From assembly GCA_028869035.1 (NCBI GenBank), contig JAGWTL010000126.1:1-7918 (forward strand): a DNA stretch of 7,918 nt, read 5' to 3'. This DNA comes from Burkholderiales bacterium. Lineage in GTDB: Bacteria > Pseudomonadota > Gammaproteobacteria > Burkholderiales > Burkholderiaceae_C. Of the stretch, positions 1 through 6,135 are shown piece after piece; within the stretch, counting starts at the first letter, position 1, and every line of letters begins with the position of its first letter. Position numbers and translations under genes: made by a program. The notes beneath the pieces were generated by a model, which had not been told where the DNA came from, searched no databases, and was given only the letters and a program-made list of their open reading frames with translations.

Positions 1-255
1 TTCGACAAGATCAACTTCCTGATGGACGCCACCGTCGGTTTCATCAACATCAACCAGAACAAGATCATCAAGATCTTCTCGGTGGCCAGCGTGGCCCTGC
101 TGCCGCCCACGCTGATCGCCAGCATCTACGGCATGAACTTCCAATCCATGCCGGAGCTGAGGCAGAGCTGGGGCTACCCCTATGCGCTGGGGCTGATGGT
201 GGCCAGTGCGCTGGTGCCGATGTGGTACTTCCGCAGGCGGGGTTGGTTGAAGTGA
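1..255 (+). CDS. corA: CorA magnesium/cobalt transport protein, C-terminal part (5' end outside window)
   Basis: This is the last 84 codons of a CorA-family divalent cation channel, which forms an inner-membrane pentamer that takes up Mg2+. The reading frame is open from base 1, so the cytoplasmic N-terminal domain lies outside the window; the first internal ATG (22) is not the start. Visible parts, numbered within the fragment, are the end of the long stalk helix (1-23), a first membrane helix (about 24-43), the family signature Gly-Met-Asn at 44-46 followed by the loop with Met-Pro-Glu-Leu at 50-53, a second membrane helix (about 60-77) and a short basic tail (RRRGWLK). The GMN motif forms the ion-selective mouth in this family, so the assignment is firm. 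The stop codon sits inside the ascending arm of a hairpin (249-277). The next gene is convergent. Confidence 0.95.
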   Translation, partial: FDKINFLMDATVGFININQNKIIKIFSVASVALLPPTLIASIYGMNFQSMPELRQSWGYPYALGLMVASALVPMWYFRRRGWLK

Positions 256-277
256 ACCGGCGCAGCCGGTTCACTTC
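249..277 (+). terminator. Hairpin overlapping the corA stop codon, probable terminator
   Basis: A perfect 12-bp inverted repeat, GAAGTGAACCGG (249-260) and CCGGTTCACTTC (266-277), encloses a 5-base loop. The left arm contains the corA stop codon (253-255). No T-run follows, so this is not a canonical intrinsic terminator. Position and strength suggest transcript termination or 3'-end protection. It abuts, base to base, the palindromic element beginning at 278. Confidence 0.6.
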
Positions 278-371
278 ATGACGAAATGACCTCGCCGCTG
301 CGCGGCTTCGATGACGGCGCCTGCGGCGCCATGACTTTGTTTGTCATGCAGGCGCGAGGTCATTTCGTCAT
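278..371. repeat. 94-bp palindromic element with 18-bp perfect terminal inverted repeats and internal hairpins
   Basis: The ends are exact reverse complements: ATGACGAAATGACCTCGC (278-295) and GCGAGGTCATTTCGTCAT (354-371). Between them lie three small hairpins: GCCGC-TGC-GCGGC (294-306), GGCGCC-TGC-GGCGCC (316-330), and CATGAC/GTCATG around a TTTGTTT loop (330-348). An alternative pairing joins 317-324 with 348-355. As single-stranded DNA or RNA it could fold as a long stem topped by a cloverleaf. The right arm overlaps the nucleosidase gene and encodes its final Met-Thr-Lys and stop. It lies between convergent genes, so it may act as a bidirectional terminator. The defined inverted ends also fit a small non-autonomous mobile or REP-type repeat. 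I see no obvious target-site duplication. Confidence 0.7.
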
Positions 372-1097
372 CCGCCGCACGAACTCGTCGATGATCGCGA
401 GCGCGTAGCGGCTGGCGACTTCGGTGACGAACTTCGGAAAGTCGACGTGGGCCGTGTCGTCGGCGCGGTCGGAGATGGTGCGCACGGCGGCGTAGGGGAT
501 GGCGTAGTCATGGCAGACCTGGGCCACGGCGGCGCCTTCCATCTCCACGGCCAGCGGGGCGTGGCCGGCCTCGCTGAGTGCTGCACGCAACTGGCGCGCC
601 TCCTCTGCGGCCGAGACGAAGCGGTCGCCGCTGGCGATCAGGCCATGGTGCACCGTGGCTGGCAAGCCGAGATGGCTCAGGCCGGCGCGGGTCGCGGCCA
701 GCAGGGCCTCGCTCATGACGGCGTCACAGGCAAAACGCTCGCGACCGTAGAGGGGGATCTGGTAGCGCGGGAACAAGGGCGAGGCGTCCATGTCGTGCTG
801 CACGAACGCCTGCGCCACCACCACGTCGCCCACCTGCACGCCGGGGGCGATGCCGCCGGCCACGCCGGTGAAGACCAGGCGCTGCGCGCCGAAGGCCTCG
901 ATCAGGGTGGTGGTCGTGGTGGCCGCGGCCACCTTGCCGATACGCGAGAGCGCCAGCACAACGGGTGTGCCATGCAGCTCGCCGAGCCAGAACTCGCGCC
1001 CGGCACGGTTCACGCGCTGCGGGCGCTGCAAGCGCTCGAGCAGGCCCCGCTGCTCCTCGGCCAGGGCGCTGAGGACGGCCGTGGTCACTGGAGTCAT
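360..1097 (-). CDS. mtnN: 5'-methylthioadenosine/S-adenosylhomocysteine nucleosidase
   Basis: This cytosolic enzyme cleaves the glycosidic bond of methylthioadenosine, S-adenosylhomocysteine and 5'-deoxyadenosine, releasing adenine. It serves methionine salvage, relief of methyltransferase product inhibition, and the first step towards autoinducer-2. The 245 residues match the family along their length (E. coli enzyme 232). Visible landmarks are the N-terminal Ala-Glu-Glu with Glu15 aligning to catalytic Glu12, SRIGKVAAA (51-59), the phosphate-loop-like TGVAGG (77-82), GLIASGD (152-158), VEMEGAA with substrate-binding Glu187, and RTISD with catalytic Asp210. The ATG has only a weak GGGG four bases upstream, within the REP-like repeat. 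A GTG at codon 4 (1086-1088) would put the catalytic Glu at residue 12 as in E. coli and is a credible alternative start. The last three residues and stop are encoded by the palindromic element at 278-371. It may be cotranscribed with fadD, 73 bp upstream. Confidence 0.93.
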   Translation of the reverse strand: MTPVTTAVLSALAEEQRGLLERLQRPQRVNRAGREFWLGELHGTPVVLALSRIGKVAAATTTTTLIEAFGAQRLVFTGVAGGIAPGVQVGDVVVAQAFVQHDMDASPLFPRYQIPLYGRERFACDAVMSEALLAATRAGLSHLGLPATVHHGLIASGDRFVSAAEEARQLRAALSEAGHAPLAVEMEGAAVAQVCHDYAIPYAAVRTISDRADDTAHVDFPKFVTEVASRYALAIIDEFVRRMTK

Positions 1098-1102
1098 GAT
1101 CC

Positions 1103-1161
1103 CCGTTCAGGCTGAGCTTGTCGAAGCCACGCGAGCCCAACGACCGGCTCAGGGCGAACGG
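1103..1161. repeat. REP-like inverted repeat in the fadD-mtnN spacer
   Basis: The 73-bp gap between fadD and the nucleosidase is almost filled by an imperfect inverted repeat. The left arm (1103-1123) and the reverse complement of the right arm (1141-1161) share the blocks CCGTTC, CTGAGC and TCG in register, separated by variable triplets. The core GCTGAGCTTGTCGAAG is, from memory, a widely dispersed intergenic repeat motif of proteobacterial genomes. Such paired palindromes usually form mRNA stem-loops between cistrons that affect 3'-end stability. No T-run follows. The only purine-rich stretch before the nucleosidase start overlaps its edge (GGGG, opposite strand of 1101-1104). Confidence 0.75.
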
Positions 1162-1170
1162 TAAACGGCC

Positions 1171-2844
1171 TTATTTCGCGTCCCGGAGTTCGCGGCGCAG
1201 GATCTTGCCCACCGGGGTCTTGGGCAGATCGGTGCGGAACTCGATCACGCGCGGCTGCTTGTAGCCGGTCATGTTCTCGCGGCACCAGGCGCGCACCTTC
1301 TCCTCGGTCAGCGAAGGATCCTTCTTCACGATCACGAGCTTGACGGCTTCGCCGGTCTGGGCGTCGGCCACGCCCACACAGGCGCACTCCAGCACGCCGT
1401 CGAGCTTGGCCACCACGTCCTCGACCTCGTTGGGATAGACGTTGAAGCCGCTGACCAGAATCATGTCCTTCTTGCGGTCGACGATGCGGAAGAAGCCGCG
1501 CTCGTCCATGATGCCCACGTCGCCGCTCTTGAACCAGCCGTCGGCCGTCATGACCTTGGCGGTCTCGTCGGGGCGCTGCCAGTAGCCGGCCATGACCTGC
1601 GGGCCCTTGATGGCGATCTCACCCGCTTGGCCCTGGGGCACGTCGCGGCCCTCGTCGTCGATCTTCATCCAGGTGCTGGGCAGCGGCACCCCGATGGTGC
1701 CGGTGTATTCGGTGGCCGTCACCGGGTTGCAACTGGCCGAGGGGCTGGTCTCGGACAAGCCGTAGCCCTCGCAGATCGGGCAGCCGGTCTTCTCGAACCA
1801 CTTCTGCGCCACCGCGCCCTGCACGGCCATGCCGCCGCCGACCGAGACCTTGAGGTTGCTCCAGTCCACCTTGTTGAAGTCGGGGTGGTTGGCCAGGCCG
1901 TTGAAGAGCGTGTTGACCGCCGGGAAGCTGTGGAAGGTGTGCTTGGACAGCTCCTTGAGCACGGCCGGCAGGTCGCGCGGGTTGGGAATGAGGATGAGCT
2001 TGCCGCCCGTGCGCATGGACAGCATCATGCCCACCGTGAAAGCGAAGATGTGGTACAGCGGCAGGGCGCACACGCCCGTGGGCTGCTGGCCGGCCGGGAT
2101 CTTCTTCATGGCCGGGCTGTTCCAGATCTCCGACTGCAGGACGTTGGCAATCACATTGCGATGCAGCAGCACGGCGCCCTTGGAGACACCCGTGGTGCCG
2201 CCGGTGTACTGCAGCACGGCCACGTCGTCGGGTTTGATCGCGGGCTGGCGCAGCGTGCCGCGCTCGCCCCTGGTCACCGCCTCATTGAAGCGCACGGCAG
2301 CGGGCAGGCTGAAGGGCGGCACCAGCTTCTTGACCTTGCGCACCACGAGGTTGACCAGCGCGCCCTTGAGCAGGCCCAGGCGGTCACCCATGGCGCACAG
2401 CACCACGTGCTTGACGGGGGTGGCGGCGATGCACTTCTCCAGCGTGTGGGCGAAGTTCTCGATGATGACGATGGCTTTCGAACCGGAGTCCTTGAGCTGG
2501 TGCTCCAGCTCGCGCGCCGTGTACAGCGGGTTGACGTTGACCACCACATAACCGGCGCGCAGGATGGCGGCCACGGCCGCCGGGTACTGCGGCACATTGG
2601 GCATCATGATGGCGACGCGGTCGCCCTGGGCCAGGCCCAGGCCCTGCAGATAGGCGGCGAAGGCGCGGCTCAGGCGGTCGGTCTCGCCGAAGCTCACGTC
2701 CTTGCCCATGAAACTGTAGGCGCTACGGTCGGCGTACTGGCGGAAGCTCTCCTCCATCAAGGCCACCAGCGAGGTGTAGGGCGAAGAGGGCAAATCGGCC
2801 GGCACCCCCTCGGGGTAGCTCTTGAGCCAGAGTCGGTCGGTCAT
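1171..2844 (-). CDS. fadD: Long-chain fatty acid--CoA ligase (acyl-CoA synthetase)
   Basis: It activates long-chain fatty acids with ATP and CoA through an acyl-AMP intermediate, feeding beta-oxidation or lipid synthesis, probably at the inner membrane's cytoplasmic face. At 557 residues it has the usual FadD length. It shows the complete adenylate-forming fold: the phosphate-binding loop YTGGTTGVSKG (213-223), the A5 motif YGLSETSP (361-368), the hinge region with GWFKSGD (436-442) and DRKKDMILVSGFNVYP (456-471), and the C-terminal catalytic lysine in TPVGKILRR (Lys547). I chose the ATG at 2844 because AGGAGA lies 7 bases upstream and the family's typical N-terminus starts here. An upstream ATG at 2883 would add 13 unrelated residues and start beside the pnt terminator. 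Only about 37 bases separate this gene from that terminator's T-run, leaving little room for a separate promoter. Chain-length preference cannot be read from the sequence. Confidence 0.95.
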   Translation of the reverse strand: MTDRLWLKSYPEGVPADLPSSPYTSLVALMEESFRQYADRSAYSFMGKDVSFGETDRLSRAFAAYLQGLGLAQGDRVAIMMPNVPQYPAAVAAILRAGYVVVNVNPLYTARELEHQLKDSGSKAIVIIENFAHTLEKCIAATPVKHVVLCAMGDRLGLLKGALVNLVVRKVKKLVPPFSLPAAVRFNEAVTRGERGTLRQPAIKPDDVAVLQYTGGTTGVSKGAVLLHRNVIANVLQSEIWNSPAMKKIPAGQQPTGVCALPLYHIFAFTVGMMLSMRTGGKLILIPNPRDLPAVLKELSKHTFHSFPAVNTLFNGLANHPDFNKVDWSNLKVSVGGGMAVQGAVAQKWFEKTGCPICEGYGLSETSPSASCNPVTATEYTGTIGVPLPSTWMKIDDEGRDVPQGQAGEIAIKGPQVMAGYWQRPDETAKVMTADGWFKSGDVGIMDERGFFRIVDRKKDMILVSGFNVYPNEVEDVVAKLDGVLECACVGVADAQTGEAVKLVIVKKDPSLTEEKVRAWCRENMTGYKQPRVIEFRTDLPKTPVGKILRRELRDAK

Positions 2845-2851
2845 GGTCAGG

Positions 2852-2857
2852 TCTCCT
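2852..2857 (-). promoter_or_regulatory. Ribosome binding site deciding the fadD start
   Basis: AGGAGA on the minus strand lies 7 bases before the ATG at 2844. It supports this start over the in-frame ATG at 2883, which has only the terminator hairpin and its T-run behind it. Confidence 0.8.
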
Positions 2858-2881
2858 GTCGATCTTGTTGCTTCACGGCCC

Positions 2882-2916
2882 AAAAAAAAGACCGTGCCGG
2901 GTAAATCGGCACGGTC
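2882..2916 (-). terminator. Intrinsic terminator of the pntAB operon
   Basis: Read on the minus strand, a perfect 10-bp stem (2907-2916 pairing with 2890-2899, GACCGTGCCG/CGGCACGGTC) with a 7-base loop is followed immediately by eight T (2889-2882). This is a textbook rho-independent terminator, 31 bases after the pntB stop codon. Just before it a mini-hairpin, TCCC-GAAA-GGGA (2935-2924), carries a GNRA-type tetraloop. In the plus direction the hairpin is followed only by GTGCTTTTCCC, so any termination of antisense transcription would be weaker. Confidence 0.92.
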
Positions 2917-2947
2917 GTGCTTTTCCCTTTCGGGAGATTATGCCTCG

Positions 2948-4360
2948 TCAGCTCTTGAGAGCAATCAGCACCTCATCAAGCATCTTCTTGGCGTCGCCGA
3001 AGAGCATGCGGTTGTTGTCCTTGTAGAACAGGGGGTTGTCCACACCGGCGTAGCCCGAGGCCATGGAGCGCTTCATGACGATGGAGGTCTTGGCCTTCCA
3101 GACTTCCAGCACCGGCATGCCGGCGATCGGGCTGCTCGGGTCGTCCTGCGCGGCCGGGTTCACGATGTCGTTGGCGCCGATGACCATGGCGACGTCGGTG
3201 CCGCCGAAGTCATCGTTGATCTCGTCCATCTCCATCACGATGTCGTAAGGTACCTTGGCCTCGGCCAGCAGCACGTTCATGTGGCCCGGCATGCGGCCGG
3301 CCACCGGATGGATGCCGAAGCGCACGTTCACACCCTTCTCGCGCAGGGTCTTGGTGATCTCGTACACCGTGTGCTGGGCCTGGGCCACCGCCATGCCGTA
3401 ACCCGGCACGATGATCACGCTCTTGGCCTCGCGCAGCAGCTCGGCGGTGTCGGCGGCCGTCACCGGCACGACCTCACCTTGCGGCGCTGCGGCCTCGCCC
3501 GACTTGGCAGGCGCAGGCGCGCCGGAGCCGAAGCCGCCGGCGATCACGCTGATGAAGTTGCGGTTCATCGCGTTGCACATGATGTAGGACAGGATGGCGC
3601 CCGAGGAGCCCACCAGCGCGCCCGTCACGATCAGCAGGTCGTTGGACAGCATGAAACCGGTGGCCGCGGCGGCCCAGCCCGAGTAGCTGTTGAGCATGGA
3701 CACCACCACGGGCATGTCCGCGCCGCCGATGGCCATCACCATGTGCACGCCGAACAGCAGGGCGATCACCGTCATCACGATCAGCGGCGTCATGCCCTGG
3801 GCCACGGTGGGCGCGTGGATGAATTCGCGGCCGAACCAGATCACGATCAGCAGGGCGGCCAGGTTGAGCCAGTGGCGCGCGGGCAGCAGCAGCGGCTTGC
3901 CACCGATCTTGCCGTTGAGCTTGCCGAAGGCGATCAGCGAGCCCGAGAAAGTGACCGCGCCGATCAGGATGCCGATGTAGATCTCCACCTCGTGAATGAT
4001 CTTTTCAGTGCCGGTGAATTGCACCGAGGTGTCGACGTAGCTGGCGAAACCGACCAGGCAGGCGGCCAGACCGACCAGGCTGTGCATCAGCGCGACCAGC
4101 TCGGGCATCTGCGTCATCTTCACCACCTTGGCGGCGTAGAGACCGATGCCGCCGCCGATCACCAGGGCCACGATGATCCAGGCGATGCCGGAGGGGCCGA
4201 CACGCGGGCCGAAGATGGTCGCCAGCACGGCCAGCGCCATGCCGACCATGCCGAACAGGTTGCCGCGGCGCGAGGTTTCCGGGTTGGACAGGCCACCCAG
4301 GCTCAGGACGAAGAGGATGGCGGCGCCGATATAGGCCACCGTAGCGAGACTTTGGGACAT
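2948..4360 (-). CDS. pntB: NAD(P) transhydrogenase subunit beta
   Basis: This is the beta subunit of the proton-translocating nicotinamide nucleotide transhydrogenase. Embedded in the inner membrane, the complex uses proton influx to drive hydride transfer from NADH to NADP+. The 470 residues (E. coli 462) begin with about nine membrane helices forming most of domain II (5-262), including MHSLVG with His93 at the position of the proton-pathway histidine (E. coli His91) and the conserved GGADMPVVVSMLNSYSGW segment (212-229). A flexible Ala/Pro/Gly linker (about 278-300) leads to the NADP(H)-binding domain III. That domain shows the GYGMAVAQAQ fingerprint (320-329), HPVAGRMPGHMNVLLAEA (351-368), GANDIVNP (395-402) and KRSMASGYAGVDNPLFY (430-446). 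The ATG is preceded by AAGGAAAG with AGGA 9 bases away. It lies 28 bp after pntA, and a strong terminator follows. Confidence 0.97.
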   Translation of the reverse strand: MSQSLATVAYIGAAILFVLSLGGLSNPETSRRGNLFGMVGMALAVLATIFGPRVGPSGIAWIIVALVIGGGIGLYAAKVVKMTQMPELVALMHSLVGLAACLVGFASYVDTSVQFTGTEKIIHEVEIYIGILIGAVTFSGSLIAFGKLNGKIGGKPLLLPARHWLNLAALLIVIWFGREFIHAPTVAQGMTPLIVMTVIALLFGVHMVMAIGGADMPVVVSMLNSYSGWAAAATGFMLSNDLLIVTGALVGSSGAILSYIMCNAMNRNFISVIAGGFGSGAPAPAKSGEAAAPQGEVVPVTAADTAELLREAKSVIIVPGYGMAVAQAQHTVYEITKTLREKGVNVRFGIHPVAGRMPGHMNVLLAEAKVPYDIVMEMDEINDDFGGTDVAMVIGANDIVNPAAQDDPSSPIAGMPVLEVWKAKTSIVMKRSMASGYAGVDNPLFYKDNNRMLFGDAKKMLDEVLIALKS

Positions 4361-4388
4361 GATCGTCTTTCCTTCTTGTTCTTGTCTC

Positions 4389-5993
4389 TTACTTGCGGAA
4401 CATGGCGAGCATGCGACGGGTCACGGCGAAACCGCCGAACATATTGACCGCCGTCAGCACGATGCCGGCAAAGGCCAGCCAGCGGATCAGCTCGTCCGGA
4501 CGGCCGGCGGCGCCGGCCTCGGGCGGCGCGATCTGCACCAGCGCGCCGATGGCGATGATGCTGGAGATCGCGTTGGTCACGCTCATCAGCGGCGTGTGCA
4601 GCGCAGGCGTCACGTTCCAGACCACCATGTAGCCGATGAAGCAGGCCAGCACGAAGACCGTGAAGTGGCCCAGGAAGGCCGCCGGCGCGTAGGCGCCGAT
4701 GAACCAGAAGGCCAGCGCGGCCACGGCGAAGAGGATGGCCAGGTTCTTGGCCGGCAGCGGTGCGCTGCTGCCATGGCCGTGGCCACCCTTTTTCTCGGCC
4801 GCCGGGGCCGCCGGCTTCGGGACAGGCACGGCCGCCGGTTTCAGCGGCGGGGCGGGCCAGGTGATGCTGCCGTCCTTGACGACCGTCAGGCCGCGGATGG
4901 CATCGTCTTCCATATTGACGTTGGCGACACCGTCCTTGGCCTTGCACAGCTCCTCGGCCAGGCGGAACAGGTTGGTGGCGTAGAGCGTCGAGGACTGCTT
5001 GGCCAGGCGCGAGGCCAGGTCCGTGTAGCCGACGATGGTCACGCCGTGTTTCACCACGGCCTGGCCCGGCTCGGTCAGCTCGCAGTTGCCGCCCTGCTCG
5101 GCCGCCATGTCCACGATCACACTGCCCGGCTTCATGGAACGCACCATCTCGGCGGTGATGAGCTTGGGCGCGGGCTTGCCCGGGATCAGGGCGGTGGTGA
5201 TGATGATGTCGACTTCGCGGGCCTGCTTCGCGTACATCTCGCGCTGCGCCTGCTGGAAACCTTCGCTCATGACCTTGGCGTAACCGCCGCCGCCCGAGCC
5301 TTCTTCTTCGTAGTCCACCTTGACGAACTCGCCGCCCAGGGACACGACCTGGTCGGCCACTTCGGCGCGCGTGTCATTGGCGCGCACGATGGCGCCCAGG
5401 CTGGCTGCGGTGCCGATGGCGGCCAGGCCGGCCACGCCGGCGCCGGCGATGAAGACCTTGGCCGGCGGCACCTTGCCTGCGGCCGTGATCTGGCCGTTGA
5501 AGAAACGACCGAAGGCGTTGGCCGCCTCGATGACCGCGCGGTAACCGCTGACACCGGCCATGGAGGTCAGGGCGTCCATCTTCTGGGCCCGGCTCAGCGT
5601 GCGCGGCAGGGCGTCGATGGCCAGCACGGTCGCCTTGCGCGCGGCCAGCTGCTGCATGAGTTCGGGGTTCTGCGCCGGCCAGACGAAGCCGATCAGGGCG
5701 CCGCCCTCGCGCAGCAAGGCCACTTCGGCCTGGCTCGGGGGACGCACCTTGAACACGATGTCCGATGCCGCCCACAGCGCCGCAGCGCCCTGGATGACTT
5801 CGGCGCCCGCGGCGCGGTAGGTCTCGTCGCTGAAGTTGGCGGCCTCACCGGCGCCGGACTCGACCGCCACCCGGAAACCGAGCTTGATCAGCTTCTCGAC
5901 GACTTCGGGAACCGTCGCAACCCGCTTTTCGCCCGGGAAGGTTTCCCGTGGTACCCCGATGCGCTGCACCGCTGTGGCTGTGCCTGCTTGCAT
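4389..5993 (-). CDS. pntA: NAD(P) transhydrogenase subunit alpha (fused domain I plus membrane part)
   Basis: This subunit binds NAD(H) and, with PntB, forms the energy-linked transhydrogenase that supplies NADPH. The 534 residues (E. coli 510) are the fused E. coli-type form, not the split pntAA/pntAB of alphaproteobacteria. Domain I spans about 10-380: IGVPRE start (12-17), the mobile-loop region SMAGVSGYRAVIEAA (144-158), the dinucleotide-binding GAGVAGL (184-190) with Asp207 at the adenosine-ribose position, the segment VDIIITTALIPGKPAPKLIT (261-280) and ITWPAPP (377-383). A Pro/Ala/His/Gly linker (about 384-416) leads to four predicted membrane helices (about 417-434, 438-458, 469-488, 504-524), with the conserved LGHFTVF and ALHTPLMSVTNAIS motifs between and within them. 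AGGAG stands 6 bases before the ATG. This is the first gene of the pntA-pntB operon, and the leader contains a strong inverted repeat (6026-6050). Confidence 0.97.
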   Translation of the reverse strand: MQAGTATAVQRIGVPRETFPGEKRVATVPEVVEKLIKLGFRVAVESGAGEAANFSDETYRAAGAEVIQGAAALWAASDIVFKVRPPSQAEVALLREGGALIGFVWPAQNPELMQQLAARKATVLAIDALPRTLSRAQKMDALTSMAGVSGYRAVIEAANAFGRFFNGQITAAGKVPPAKVFIAGAGVAGLAAIGTAASLGAIVRANDTRAEVADQVVSLGGEFVKVDYEEEGSGGGGYAKVMSEGFQQAQREMYAKQAREVDIIITTALIPGKPAPKLITAEMVRSMKPGSVIVDMAAEQGGNCELTEPGQAVVKHGVTIVGYTDLASRLAKQSSTLYATNLFRLAEELCKAKDGVANVNMEDDAIRGLTVVKDGSITWPAPPLKPAAVPVPKPAAPAAEKKGGHGHGSSAPLPAKNLAILFAVAALAFWFIGAYAPAAFLGHFTVFVLACFIGYMVVWNVTPALHTPLMSVTNAISSIIAIGALVQIAPPEAGAAGRPDELIRWLAFAGIVLTAVNMFGGFAVTRRMLAMFRK

Positions 5994-6025
5994 GAAAATC
6001 TCCTGGAGTTTTATAAATTGTCACG

Positions 6026-6050
6026 CGGGCTGGCTCCTCGGAGCAGCCCG
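6026..6050. promoter_or_regulatory. Inverted repeat upstream of pntA, candidate leader hairpin or operator
   Basis: A 25-base palindrome has outer arms CGGGCT (6026-6031) and AGCCCG (6045-6050) and inner arms GCTCC (6033-6037) and GGAGC (6040-6044). One unpaired G (6032) interrupts it. It sits 32 bases before the pntA ATG in the 142-bp divergent spacer (5994-6135). As RNA it would fold stably in the pntA leader; as DNA it resembles a dimeric repressor site. No T-run flanks it, so it is unlikely to be a terminator. The role is inference. Confidence 0.5.
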
Positions 6051-6097
6051 ATACACGACTAGCTTACCCGAGAAATTCTCATCCCCCAGGCATAAGC

Positions 6098-6127
6098 TTC
6101 ATAACTATTTCCCGGCCGATTCATAAT
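6098..6127 (+). promoter_or_regulatory. Candidate sigma70 promoter for the Nudix gene
   Basis: TTCATA (6098-6103, 4 of 6 to the -35 consensus) and CATAAT (6122-6127, 5 of 6 to the -10 consensus) are spaced 18 bases apart. Transcription would start at about 6134-6136, on or next to the ATG, giving a leaderless message. This agrees with the lack of any Shine-Dalgarno sequence. The heptamer TTCATAA occurs twice (6098-6104, 6120-6126). Confidence 0.4.
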
Positions 6128-6135
6128 CACCGACC

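Noticed and set aside
447..1115. 222-codon plus-strand frame opposite the nucleosidase
   Set aside because: It is antisense to a gene with all family catalytic residues, and its Gly/His/Ala-rich translation is not recognisable.
2845..2883. Upstream ATG extending FadD by 13 residues
   Set aside because: The extension is unlike FadD N-termini and starts next to the terminator T-run. The internal ATG at 2844 has a well-placed AGGAGA.
1627..2904. 425-codon open frame on the plus strand opposite fadD
   Set aside because: It lies antisense to a fully recognised FadD, its translation is low-complexity and rich in His, Gly, Arg and Val, and it arises from G/C third-position bias. It has no recognisable domain.
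2822..4447. 541-codon open frame on the plus strand opposite pntB
   Set aside because: The same antisense artefact: a His/Gly/Asp-rich translation with no domain, opposite a clear PntB and crossing the pnt terminator.
6010..6015. TATAAA on the minus strand as a pntA -10 box
   Set aside because: Its start site would fall on the AGGAG ribosome binding site, leaving almost no leader, and no -35 match lies at the right distance. It is more likely an unstructured A/T-rich stretch before the ribosome site.
4359..6062. 567-codon open frame on the plus strand opposite pntA
   Set aside because: It mirrors the pntA codon pattern, has a compositionally biased translation and no family resemblance.
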